The translations under genes and the position numbers were made by a program. Under the pieces are notes generated by a model, which worked only from the letters and a program-made list of their open reading frames with translations, ran no database searches and had not been told where the DNA came from. Shown piece by piece: positions 1-5,775 of a stretch of DNA of 9,803 nt (its first letter is position 1; the number at the start of each line of letters is the position of its first letter). The stretch comes from Bacteroidota bacterium. GTDB lineage: Bacteria > Bacteroidota > Ignavibacteria > SZUA-365 > JAADGX01. The stretch is from the NCBI GenBank assembly GCA_027021285.1, contig JALUUP010000314.1:1-9803 (forward strand), written 5' to 3'.

Positions 1-153
1 GAATCCCATTTTCCCTGCGCTCGACCACGAGATGGTATTGCCGTACACGTCCGTCAACGTCACCATGACGTTGTTGAAAGTGGCCTTGATATACGCGCGC
101 CCCGTTGTGTCGACCTGTATTTTCTTCTTGGATTTTCGTGATTGTTTCGCCAC
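1..153 (-). CDS. rpsK: Small ribosomal subunit protein uS11, 5' part (cut by window edge)
   Basis: Only the first 51 codons are present; the gene runs off the left edge. uS11 sits on the platform of the 30S subunit near the E site and helps shape the mRNA exit path. The visible protein begins MAKQSRKSKKK, a basic unstructured tail, followed by the first strands of the uS11 fold (AYIKATFNNVMVTLTDVYGN at about 20-39, then WSSAGKMGF), which is a clear family signature. The start is GTG at 153, chosen because AAGGAG lies 5 bases upstream and the protein begins as the family does from there; no ATG fits. It follows rpsM by 39 bases, the usual alpha-operon order. rpsD, rpoA and rplQ would be expected beyond the edge. 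Confidence 0.97.
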   Translation of the reverse strand, partial: MAKQSRKSKKKIQVDTTGRAYIKATFNNVMVTLTDVYGNTISWSSAGKMGF

Positions 154-158
154 AATAA

Positions 159-164
159 CTCCTT
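159..164 (-). promoter_or_regulatory. Shine-Dalgarno site for rpsK
   Basis: AAGGAG on the minus strand, 5 bases before a GTG codon. It fixes the unusual GTG start of rpsK. Confidence 0.85.
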
Positions 165-192
165 ACGATTGTACCTTGAACATACTGATTCG

Positions 193-573
193 TTACTTCC
201 TCGGGGCCTTTTTCTTTCCCGCAACCGTACGCCTTTTGCCCTTCCGGGTTCGCGCATTGGTCTTGGTCCGCTGGCCGCGAACCGGCAGCCCTCTCCGATG
301 ACGAAGCCCCCGGTAGCAACCAATGTCCATGAGGCGCTTGATGTTCATCTGCACCTCGCTTCGCAAGGCTCCTTCCACCTTGTACCGGGTCTGAATGATG
401 TTCCGGATTTCACTGACTTCATCGTCGTTGAGTTCGTTGACTTTCTTTGCGTAGTCAACACCGGCTGCGTCACAAATCTCCCTGGCTGTGGAAGTGCCGA
501 TACCATAGATGTAGGTAAGCCCGATGGCGATGTGCTTGTTCTTGGGTAAATCTACTCCTGCAATGCGTGCCAC
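193..573 (-). CDS. rpsM: Small ribosomal subunit protein uS13
   Basis: 126 residues, full length for the family. uS13 is in the head of the 30S subunit, forms intersubunit bridges with the 50S and touches P-site tRNA through its basic tail. Visible features are the start MARIAGVDLPKNK, the helix-hairpin region around YIYGIGTSTAREI (about 21-33), the middle RGLRHRRGLPVRGQRTKTNA motif, and a lysine/arginine-rich end (GKRRTVAGKKKAPRK). The start is GTG at 573, supported by AAGGAG 6 bases upstream. It lies between rpmJ (44-base spacer) and rpsK. In Escherichia coli this is the first gene of the alpha operon, controlled by S4 binding near its start; whether that holds here is unknown. Confidence 0.98.
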   Translation of the reverse strand: MARIAGVDLPKNKHIAIGLTYIYGIGTSTAREICDAAGVDYAKKVNELNDDEVSEIRNIIQTRYKVEGALRSEVQMNIKRLMDIGCYRGLRHRRGLPVRGQRTKTNARTRKGKRRTVAGKKKAPRK

Positions 574-579
574 TGGAAA

Positions 580-585
580 CTCCTT
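580..585 (-). promoter_or_regulatory. Shine-Dalgarno site for rpsM
   Basis: AAGGAG on the minus strand with a 6-base spacer to the GTG start at 573. It decides the start of rpsM. Confidence 0.85.
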
Positions 586-589
586 TTAC

Positions 590-608
590 CTATTATTCGG
601 ATAAATAG
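590..608 (-). promoter_or_regulatory. Possible weak hairpin just before rpsM
   Basis: On the minus strand CTATT at one end can pair with AATAG at the other, and a short inner AT/AT pairing closes a CCGA loop with one bulged base. The stem is short and AT-rich, so it may not be stable on its own. There is no U-tract after it, so it is not a terminator. It sits 4 bases upstream of the rpsM Shine-Dalgarno site. In some bacteria the S4-binding control element lies in this region, but I see no clear S4-type pseudoknot. Confidence 0.2.
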
Positions 609-617
609 TCAACATCA

Positions 618-731
618 TTATCCTTGCCGTTGTTTATGCTTGGGGTTGGAACAAATGACCCGGACCACGCCTTTCCGGCGAACGATCTGGCACTTGTCAC
701 ACATTTTCTTAACCGATGCCCGTACTTTCAT
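618..731 (-). CDS. rpmJ: Large ribosomal subunit protein bL36, zinc-binding form
   Basis: 37 residues, the normal size, starting MKVRASVKKMCDKCQ. bL36 is the smallest protein of the 50S subunit and helps fold 23S rRNA near the factor-binding region. The zinc ligands of the C+ form are all present: Cys11, Cys14, Cys27 and His32 (CDKC, then VICSNPKHKQRQG). The start is ATG at 731 with GGAG 9 bases upstream; the stop is TAA at 618-620. It lies 24 bases after infA and 44 bases before rpsM, the standard infA-rpmJ-rpsM order. Zinc-free bL36 paralogues replace this form under zinc shortage in some bacteria; none is in this window. Confidence 0.97.
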   Translation of the reverse strand: MKVRASVKKMCDKCQIVRRKGVVRVICSNPKHKQRQG

Positions 732-755
732 AATTATTAGCTCCGTGCAGTCCTG

Positions 756-974
756 TTATTTGTATCGATACGTAATTCGTCCCTTTGTCAAATCGTACGG
801 CGACAATTCCACCGTCACCTTGTCCCCCTGAAGTATGCGGATGAAATGCATCCGCATTTTCCCCGACACGTGGGCGATGATTTCGTGTCCATTATCCAGC
901 CGCACTTTGAACATGGCGTTGGGCAGTGTATCCGTCACCACTCCGTCAACCGTGATTGCATCTTGCTTAGGCAT
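756..974 (-). CDS. infA: Translation initiation factor IF-1
   Basis: 72 residues from ATG 974 (MPKQDAITVDG), the standard IF-1 length. IF-1 binds the A site of the 30S subunit during initiation and works with IF-2 and IF-3. The whole protein is one OB-fold: VVTDTLPNAMFKVRLDNGHE (about 12-31), then HVSGKMRMHFIRILQGD with the conserved basic RNA-contact surface, ending SPYDLTKGRITYRYK. A TTG 12 bases further upstream is also in frame but has no ribosome-binding site and would add residues the family lacks. The start overlaps the end of map by 8 bases, and the GGAGG site lies inside the last codons of map, so translation of the two is probably coupled. Confidence 0.98.
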   Translation of the reverse strand: MPKQDAITVDGVVTDTLPNAMFKVRLDNGHEIIAHVSGKMRMHFIRILQGDKVTVELSPYDLTKGRITYRYK

Positions 975-1749
975 ATTCCTCCACAAAATGATTGGTTAAT
1001 AGCACTGGTCCATTACTGGAGATGTACACCGTATGCTCAAAATGCGCAGATGGCAAGCCGTCCGCCGTCAACACCGTCCAATGATCTTCGCCCACTACCA
1101 CCTCCGCTTTCCCCATATTCACCATCGGTTCGATGGCAAGCGTCATGCCCGCTTTCAACTTCATCCCCGTGTGCGCGCGTCCGAAATTCGGGACCTGGGG
1201 TTCTTCATGCAGGTTCTTGCCGATTCCGTGTCCAACCAGGCTCCGAACGACGGAATACCCGTGCTCTTCCACGTGCGATTGGACCGCGAACGAGATATCG
1301 TACAAGCGGTTTCCCACCCGGGCTTGTTCGATACCACGGAAAAGCGACTCTCGCGTCACGTCCAGGAGTCGTTGCTTGTCGATGGATACGGCTCCCACCG
1401 TGAACGTCCACGCCCCGTCTCCAAACCATCCGTTTTTTTTCGTACCAACATCTATCGACACGATGTCCCCCTCCTCCAGTCGGCGGCGAGACGGTATGCC
1501 GTGCACGACCGCCTCGTTGATGGAGACGCAGAGAGTCGATGGATACGCGGGCGTTCTCCCGTTTCCCCCATAACCCTTGAATGCAGGCTCCGCGCCGCAC
1601 GACCGGATAAAATCTTCCGCCATCCGATCCAGTTCCGCGGTCTCGACGCCAGGCGCAACATGCGCGCTGAGCAACCGGAGCGTATCACTCACAATGCGAT
1701 TGCTTTCTTTCATCATCTCTATTTCTTGTTCACTCTTCAGCGACACCAT
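967..1749 (-). CDS. map: Methionine aminopeptidase, type I
   Basis: 260 residues, typical of type Ia enzymes without an N-terminal extension. It removes the initiator methionine from new proteins at the ribosome using two divalent metal ions. The pita-bread fold is complete and all five metal ligands are visible: Asp100 (SIDVGT), Asp111 (FGDGAW), His174 (GHGIG), Glu207 (AIEPM) and Glu238 (FEHT). His83 (VVHGIPS) and His181 match the conserved substrate-site histidines. The start is ATG 1749, 9 bases after the secY stop, with only a weak ribosome-binding site. The usual adk gene between secY and map is missing, a pattern seen in Bacteroidota and Chlorobiota. Codons 103-106 contain an A8 run (see findings). 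The end overlaps infA by 8 bases. Confidence 0.98.
   Translation of the reverse strand: MVSLKSEQEIEMMKESNRIVSDTLRLLSAHVAPGVETAELDRMAEDFIRSCGAEPAFKGYGGNGRTPAYPSTLCVSINEAVVHGIPSRRRLEEGDIVSIDVGTKKNGWFGDGAWTFTVGAVSIDKQRLLDVTRESLFRGIEQARVGNRLYDISFAVQSHVEEHGYSVVRSLVGHGIGKNLHEEPQVPNFGRAHTGMKLKAGMTLAIEPMVNMGKAEVVVGEDHWTVLTADGLPSAHFEHTVYISSNGPVLLTNHFVEEYA
978..982 (-). promoter_or_regulatory. Shine-Dalgarno site for infA, inside map
   Basis: GGAGG on the minus strand, only 3 bases before ATG 974, and part of the Val-Glu-Glu codons at the end of map. It supports ATG 974 as the infA start. The short spacing is below the usual optimum. Confidence 0.7.
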
Positions 1750-1758
1750 GCGCTTATC

Positions 1759-3099
1759 TCATCCCCGTCCGATCCTGCCACGTATTTTCCCGCTTTTCAT
1801 GAAGCCGTCGTAGTGCCGCATAAGCAAGTGCGATTCTATCTGCTGCATCGTGTCCAGCGCCACACCCACGATGATGAGAAGACTCGTACCGCCGAAAAAT
1901 TGCGCAAACGAGGGCGATACGTTCAACTTCATCATGAATGTCGGAAGGATGGCCACGATAGCCAGGAAAATGGAACCCGGCAGGGTGATCTTGGTCAGAA
2001 TGTTATCGATGTAGTCCGCGGTATGCTGGCCGGGACGTATTCCCGGAATAAATCCCCCCTGCTTCTTCATCGTATCCGAAACATCTTTGGGATTGAACGC
2101 GATCGCGGTGTAAAAGTACGTAAAGAAGATAATCATGATCGCATAAATGAACGCATACACGAACGAATCATACCTGAAGTACACCGACAATGTCCCGATG
2201 AACTCACTGTCCGGGAAAAACATGAACAGCGTGCTCGGGATGAACATGATCGCCTGTGCAAAGATGATCGGCATGACGCCGGCGGTATTTACACGCATCG
2301 GGATGTACTGCGTGACGCCACCGTATACCTTTCGACCAACAACCCTCTTCGCGTACTGCACCGGGATTCTCCTCGTTCCCTCCGTAACCATGACAACCGC
2401 TGCCACGATAACCGCCATTGCAAGCAGGATAATAATCTCGATGATGATATTCCGGCTCGCCATGAACTCTCCGATAATTGAATCGGGGAATCGGGCGATA
2501 ATACCGATGAAGATGATGAGGGAAATACCGTTGCCGATGCCGCGATCCGTGATCTGCTCGCCAAGCCACATGAGAAACGTGGTTGCGCCCGCCAGGATGA
2601 TCATGCTGGACAAGGTGAAGAGGAGCCCTTGGACTTCCTGGGGGACGACGGGCATGCCGTTTGGCGCGGTCATATTTTGCAGCCGTATGCTGACACCCCA
2701 TCCCTGCATGAACGCAATAGCGACCGTACCGTACCTTGTGTACTGGGTGATCTTCTTGCGCCCCTCTTCGCCGCCTTCCTTTTGCAGCTTTTGAAAATAC
2801 GGGAAAACCGCTCCCATCAACTGCAAGATAATAGAGGCGGTGATGTACGGCATGATCCCCAGTGAAAAGATGGCAGCATTCTTAAAAGCGCCACCGACGA
2901 ACAGGTCAAAAAGACCAAAGAGCGTGTTGGAATCCGCCTGGGATTTTATGAAATCCGCAAGCACCGTCGTATCGACGCCCGGAAGCGTAATCTGCGCTCC
3001 AAGGCGTACCACGACCAGCAAACCAAGAGTAAACAGGACCCGCTGTCGGAGTTCGTGTATCTTGAAAATATTCCGAAGGCTTTCTCCGATTCCTGCCAT
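1759..3099 (-). CDS. secY: Protein translocase channel subunit SecY
   Basis: 446 residues, usual length. SecY is the pore of the SecYEG complex in the inner membrane and carries unfolded proteins out of the cytoplasm or into the membrane. About ten hydrophobic segments can be followed, including about 21-40 (TM1), 75-100, 160-180, 190-205, 217-240, 272-296, 312-335, 371-390 and 398-418. Family landmarks are the plug region after TM1 (about 57-75, FGLFDLFVGGA), NTAGVMPIIFAQAI (271-284), the cytoplasmic loop GGFIPGIRPGQHT (348-360) that contacts SecA or the ribosome, and the end GGTSLLIIVGVALDTMQQIE (403-422). The start is ATG 3099, 2 bases after the rplO stop, with AAGGA 5 bases upstream inside the rplO/secY junction, suggesting coupled translation. 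Confidence 0.99.
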   Translation of the reverse strand: MAGIGESLRNIFKIHELRQRVLFTLGLLVVVRLGAQITLPGVDTTVLADFIKSQADSNTLFGLFDLFVGGAFKNAAIFSLGIMPYITASIILQLMGAVFPYFQKLQKEGGEEGRKKITQYTRYGTVAIAFMQGWGVSIRLQNMTAPNGMPVVPQEVQGLLFTLSSMIILAGATTFLMWLGEQITDRGIGNGISLIIFIGIIARFPDSIIGEFMASRNIIIEIIILLAMAVIVAAVVMVTEGTRRIPVQYAKRVVGRKVYGGVTQYIPMRVNTAGVMPIIFAQAIMFIPSTLFMFFPDSEFIGTLSVYFRYDSFVYAFIYAIMIIFFTYFYTAIAFNPKDVSDTMKKQGGFIPGIRPGQHTADYIDNILTKITLPGSIFLAIVAILPTFMMKLNVSPSFAQFFGGTSLLIIVGVALDTMQQIESHLLMRHYDGFMKSGKIRGRIGRG

Positions 3100-3101
3100 G
3101 G

Positions 3102-3578
3102 TTATCCTTCTTGGTTAGCGGATAGTACTTCGACGCTGCCGCCGGAAGCCTGGATTTTTTCAACGGCCGATTTGCTGAACGCATTGGCCTTTACCGTGAG
3201 CTTGGAGTGCAAATCACCGTTGCCGAGAATCTTGACCAGGCTCCGCGCCTTGGAGATGACACCAAGCTTGATTAAAATCTCCGGAGTCACGATTCCGTCT
3301 TCAAACGCGCCCTGCTGCGCCAGTTCTTCCAGACGGGCAACGTTCACGGGGAGGTAGTCCACCCTGTTGATGTTCTTGAACCCGAATTTCGGCACCCGGC
3401 GGTACAGCGGCATCTGGCCTCCTTCGAAACCGATTTTGCGCTTGTAGCCGGAACGGGATTTCGACCCTTTGTGCCCGCGCGTGGACGTTCCGCCCCGCCC
3501 GGAACCCTGGCCACGACCAACACGCTTGCGCTTCTTGGTCGCCCCTTTCGCCGGTTGTAAATTTCCCAAGTGATTCAT
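3102..3578 (-). CDS. rplO: Large ribosomal subunit protein uL15
   Basis: 158 residues, slightly longer than the roughly 145 of many bacteria. uL15 is a late-assembly 50S protein with a long basic N-terminal tail buried in 23S rRNA. The glycine/arginine-rich tail (about 18-45: KRVGRGQGSGRGGTSTRGHK, then SRSGY) and IGFEGGQMPLYRRVPKFGFK (about 49-68) identify it. The wording GGTSTRGHKG with GFEGGQMPL is what I recall from Bacteroidota/Chlorobiota uL15. The globular C-terminal part ends KIQASGGSVEVLSANQEG. The start is ATG 3578; upstream there is only an A-rich stretch (AAAAAGAAACAAGAC), not a Shine-Dalgarno site. It lies 31 bases after rpmD and 2 bases before secY. Confidence 0.98.
   Translation of the reverse strand: MNHLGNLQPAKGATKKRKRVGRGQGSGRGGTSTRGHKGSKSRSGYKRKIGFEGGQMPLYRRVPKFGFKNINRVDYLPVNVARLEELAQQGAFEDGIVTPEILIKLGVISKARSLVKILGNGDLHSKLTVKANAFSKSAVEKIQASGGSVEVLSANQEG
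3105..3109 (-). promoter_or_regulatory. Shine-Dalgarno site for secY
   Basis: AAGGA on the minus strand, 5 bases before ATG 3099. It is placed within the last codons of rplO, so ribosomes finishing rplO can restart on secY. Confidence 0.65.
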
Positions 3579-3609
3579 GTCTTGTTTCTTTTTATTCTTT
3601 CACAGTGGA

Positions 3610-3795
3610 CTAATCGTTGATTTCTTCAACCTCGACCAGGTGCTGTACGACCCGGATCATCCCCCGGATTTGCGGTGTGTCATTGTGAATGACGAACCGG
3701 TTCGGACGTCCAAGACCCAACGCCTTGATGGTGCGCTTCTGTTTCTCGAGCCTTTTGATAATACTTCGTTTCTGCGTTATTCGGAGCTTCGCCAT
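3610..3795 (-). CDS. rpmD: Large ribosomal subunit protein uL30
   Basis: 61 residues, the standard bacterial length. uL30 is a small alpha/beta 50S protein near 5S rRNA. Visible features are the first strand MAKLRITQKRSII, the basic helix KRLEKQKRTIKALGLGRPNR (about 14-33, the family signature around LGLGRPN), and the end TPQIRGMIRVVQHLVEVEEI. The start is ATG 3795, 3 bases after the rpsE stop, with no good ribosome-binding site, so it is probably translated by ribosomes coming off rpsE. uL30 is missing from several bacterial groups; its presence here in the usual S5-L30-L15 order is ordinary. Confidence 0.97.
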   Translation of the reverse strand: MAKLRITQKRSIIKRLEKQKRTIKALGLGRPNRFVIHNDTPQIRGMIRVVQHLVEVEEIND

Positions 3796-3798
3796 GAC

Positions 3799-4323
3799 CT
3801 ACGCCGTTTCTTCTGATTTGTGGAACAGTTCTTTCAATGTCATGCCACGCCTTTCCGCAACCATGAACGCATCATTGAGCGACTTGAGTGCGACAACCGT
3901 CGCCTTGACGGAGTTGTGCGCATTTGAAGACCCCATGGATTTGGTCAGCACGTCTTGGATGCCCGCCAATTCCAGCACCGCGCGCACGCCGCCACCCGCT
4001 ATCAATCCCGTTCCCGGCGAAGCGGGTTTCAACAGCACTTTTCCTGCGCCGTATTTCCCGATGATGGCGTGTGGGATGGTACCTTTGATGATCGGAACCG
4101 TAAACAGGTTCTTTCGCGCATCCTCAACACCCTTGGCGATGGCATCGGCGACTTCGTTCGCCTTGCCCAGTCCGACGCCAACATGCCCCTCGCCATCACC
4201 CACCACGACGATGGCGTTGAATCCAAAACGCCTTCCGCCCTTGACCACTTTGGCCACGCGGTTGATCTCTACAACCTTTTCCTTTAATTCCAGGTCGCTT
4301 GCCTTGATCCGTGTCGTCAACAA
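3799..4323 (-). CDS. rpsE: Small ribosomal subunit protein uS5
   Basis: 174 residues. uS5 lines the mRNA entry channel of the 30S subunit and takes part in decoding accuracy. The N-terminal double-stranded-RNA-binding-like domain is at about 11-75 (LELKEKVVEINRVAKVVKGG, then RRFGFNAIVVVGDGEGHVGVG) and the C-terminal domain at about 85-165 (PASPGTGLIAGGGVRAVLEL, then SNAHNSVKATVVALKSL). The start is TTG 4323 or the next codon, TTG 4320. A stop codon (TAA at 4336-4338) lies in frame just upstream and no ATG is available, so a non-ATG start is forced. AGGAG lies 5 bases before the first TTG and 8 before the second. It follows rplR by 21 bases and is almost joined to rpmD. Confidence 0.97.
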   Translation of the reverse strand: MLTTRIKASDLELKEKVVEINRVAKVVKGGRRFGFNAIVVVGDGEGHVGVGLGKANEVADAIAKGVEDARKNLFTVPIIKGTIPHAIIGKYGAGKVLLKPASPGTGLIAGGGVRAVLELAGIQDVLTKSMGSSNAHNSVKATVVALKSLNDAFMVAERRGMTLKELFHKSEETA

Positions 4324-4328
4324 TTGTT

Positions 4329-4333
4329 CTCCT
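4329..4333 (-). promoter_or_regulatory. Shine-Dalgarno site for rpsE
   Basis: AGGAG on the minus strand, 5 bases before TTG 4323 and 8 bases before TTG 4320. Both spacings work, so it supports a TTG start without settling which of the two is used. Confidence 0.75.
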
Positions 4334-4344
4334 GTTTATCCTGG

Positions 4345-4719
4345 TTAAAAGGTTAAGCCACCTTCCCTGGCGCCGTCGGCCAGGGCTTTCACACGGCCGT
4401 GAAACAGGTAGCCGTTCCTGTCAAACACAACTTTGGTGATGTTCTTTTCCAGCGCTTTTTTAGCCAATTCCTTGCCTACGCTGGCCGCCACGTTCATTTT
4501 TCCTTTGACGGATTTGAAATTCTCCTTGAACTCGCGGGAATTACTTGAAAAACTTGCGAGCGTATGAGCCGACTGGTCATCAACAAGTTGAGCGTAGACG
4601 TGATTCAAACTCCGATAGACGACCAGCCGGGGCCGTTCGGCCGTTCCGTGTATTTTCCGCCTGATATGGTATTTCCGGCGCAGGCGTCGTTTCTTTAATC
4701 TAAGATTTCCTTTTTTCAT
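4345..4719 (-). CDS. rplR: Large ribosomal subunit protein uL18
   Basis: 124 residues, near the usual 115-120. uL18 binds 5S rRNA together with uL5 and bL25 and joins it to the central protuberance of the 50S subunit. Features are the very basic N-terminal tail (LRLKKRRLRRKYHIRRKI, about 6-23), the conserved HGTAERPRLVVYRSLNHVYAQ region (24-44), and the end KVVFDRNGYLFHGRVKALAD followed by GAREGGLTF. The start is ATG 4719 with AGGAG 9 bases upstream. It follows the longest spacer of the window (67 bases after rplF) and precedes rpsE by 21 bases. Confidence 0.98.
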   Translation of the reverse strand: MKKGNLRLKKRRLRRKYHIRRKIHGTAERPRLVVYRSLNHVYAQLVDDQSAHTLASFSSNSREFKENFKSVKGKMNVAASVGKELAKKALEKNITKVVFDRNGYLFHGRVKALADGAREGGLTF

Positions 4720-4786
4720 CGTGCTTGTCTCCTACGAATCGCTTTTACCATGGATAAAAACTGAGTTCGTATGGCTGTTTCTGATT
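4720..4786 (-). other. Longest spacer of the window, between rplF and rplR
   Basis: 67 bases, longer than the other spacers (44 or fewer). It carries the rplR Shine-Dalgarno site AGGAG at 4729-4733. It also holds an 11-codon reading frame, ATG 4751 to TGA 4716 (MVKAIRRRQAR), whose stop overlaps the rplR start as ATGA. That frame has no ribosome-binding site of its own. I see no hairpin with a U-tract and no convincing promoter. Confidence 0.4.
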
Positions 4787-5326
4787 TTACTTGGCTGCCG
4801 TCTTTCCGGCTTTCTGGCGAATATACTCACCCTGGTACCGAACGCCTTTCAACTTATATGGCTCGGGTTTCCGGAACGACCTGATTTTTGCCGCTACTTG
4901 ACCGACCAGCTGCTTATCGATGCCGGTAACACTTATGACATTGTTTCCTTCTACGTTTATCGTGATGCCTTCGGGTGGTACAAAGGCAATCGTATGGGAA
5001 TACCCGAGACTGAGGAGCAGGAACGTATTTTTCCATTCTGCCCGGTATCCCACGCCGTGCAGCTCCAGTTTCTTTTCGTATCCATCGACGACGCCCGTTA
5101 CGATATTCTGGATGTTGGACCGTACGGTTCCATGAAGCGCGCGGTTCTTCCCCGTGTCGTCCGGCCTGGTGACCGTAATCTCGGACGCCCCCACCTCGAC
5201 ATTGATATTCGGGTGAATTGTATAGTTCAGCGTTCCTTTCGGCCCTTTCACCGTGAGCAAAAGGCCGTCCTTACTGACCGTGACCTTCTCGGGAATGCTG
5301 ACTGGATTTTTACCAACTCGTGACAC
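4787..5326 (-). CDS. rplF: Large ribosomal subunit protein uL6
   Basis: 179 residues, standard length. uL6 is at the base of the L7/L12 stalk next to the sarcin-ricin loop, where elongation factors bind. Two similar domains are visible: about 1-80 (SRVGKNPVSIPEKVTV, VKGPKGTLNYTIHP) and about 83-175 (KKLELHGVGYRAEW, SLGYSH, then the RNA-binding end IRSFRKPEPYKLKGVRYQGE). The family usually has PYKGKG at the last motif; here it reads PYKLKG. The start is GTG 5326 with AAGGAG 6 bases upstream, and the protein begins MSRVGKNP as the family does. It lies 39 bases after rpsH. Confidence 0.98.
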   Translation of the reverse strand: MSRVGKNPVSIPEKVTVSKDGLLLTVKGPKGTLNYTIHPNINVEVGASEITVTRPDDTGKNRALHGTVRSNIQNIVTGVVDGYEKKLELHGVGYRAEWKNTFLLLSLGYSHTIAFVPPEGITINVEGNNVISVTGIDKQLVGQVAAKIRSFRKPEPYKLKGVRYQGEYIRQKAGKTAAK

Positions 5327-5332
5327 AATGGA

Positions 5333-5338
5333 CTCCTT
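5333..5338 (-). promoter_or_regulatory. Shine-Dalgarno site for rplF
   Basis: AAGGAG on the minus strand, 6 bases before GTG 5326. It fixes the GTG start of rplF. Confidence 0.85.
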
Positions 5339-5365
5339 GAATTACTCTCATCTCACAAATCAAAT

Positions 5366-5755
5366 CTACCAGACTCTGCAAAGGACTTCACCGCCCACAT
5401 TCTGCTGGCGGGCCAGGGCGTCGGTCATGACACCTTGCGGTGTTGATACCAGCGTGACTCCAAGGCCGTTCAACGTACGCGGCAGCTCCTTGCTCCCTGC
5501 ATAGAGGCGTAGTCCGGGGCGACTGATGCGTTCCAGTCCCTGGATGACGCTTTCTCCGTCCTTGTATTTCAAGTAGATACGGATACTACTTTGCGGACCG
5601 CCCTTTATAATGGAATACCCGTTGATGAACTTTTCCTTGTACAGGATATCCGTGATCGCCTTTTTCAAGTTCGATGCAGGAATGTCCACCTTTTTATGCC
5701 TGGCTTTACAGGCGTTGCGAATACGCGTTAAATAATCTGCGATTGGATCAGTCAT
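5366..5755 (-). CDS. rpsH: Small ribosomal subunit protein uS8
   Basis: 129 residues, usual length. uS8 binds the central domain of 16S rRNA (helix 21) early in 30S assembly; in E. coli it also represses its own operon by binding mRNA near the rplE start. The N-terminal domain reads MTDPIADYLTRIRNACKARH (1-20), then VDIPASNLKKAITDILYKEK. The C-terminal RNA-binding motif is VSTPQGVMTDALARQQNVGG (103-122), followed by EVLCRVW, with the conserved Ser-Thr pair at 104-105. The start is ATG 5755, 20 bases after rpsN, with no clear Shine-Dalgarno site. I could not recognise an S8-type mRNA site near rplE. Confidence 0.98.
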   Translation of the reverse strand: MTDPIADYLTRIRNACKARHKKVDIPASNLKKAITDILYKEKFINGYSIIKGGPQSSIRIYLKYKDGESVIQGLERISRPGLRLYAGSKELPRTLNGLGVTLVSTPQGVMTDALARQQNVGGEVLCRVW

Positions 5756-5775
5756 CTCGGTTCATACCCTGATAG

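Noticed and set aside
975..986. TTG start four codons upstream for infA
   Set aside because: It would place the GGAGG site inside the coding region and add residues not seen in IF-1.
1033..2481. 482-codon open frame on the plus strand, opposite map and secY
   Set aside because: It crosses two well-supported genes on the other strand, is rich in His and Arg in the way reverse-complement frames are, has no recognisable domain, and has no ribosome-binding site I can see. It is a by-product of codon use in secY and map.
4720..4786. Internal promoter or terminator in the longest spacer
   Set aside because: No matching -35/-10 pair with sensible spacing and no GC-rich stem followed by a U-tract.
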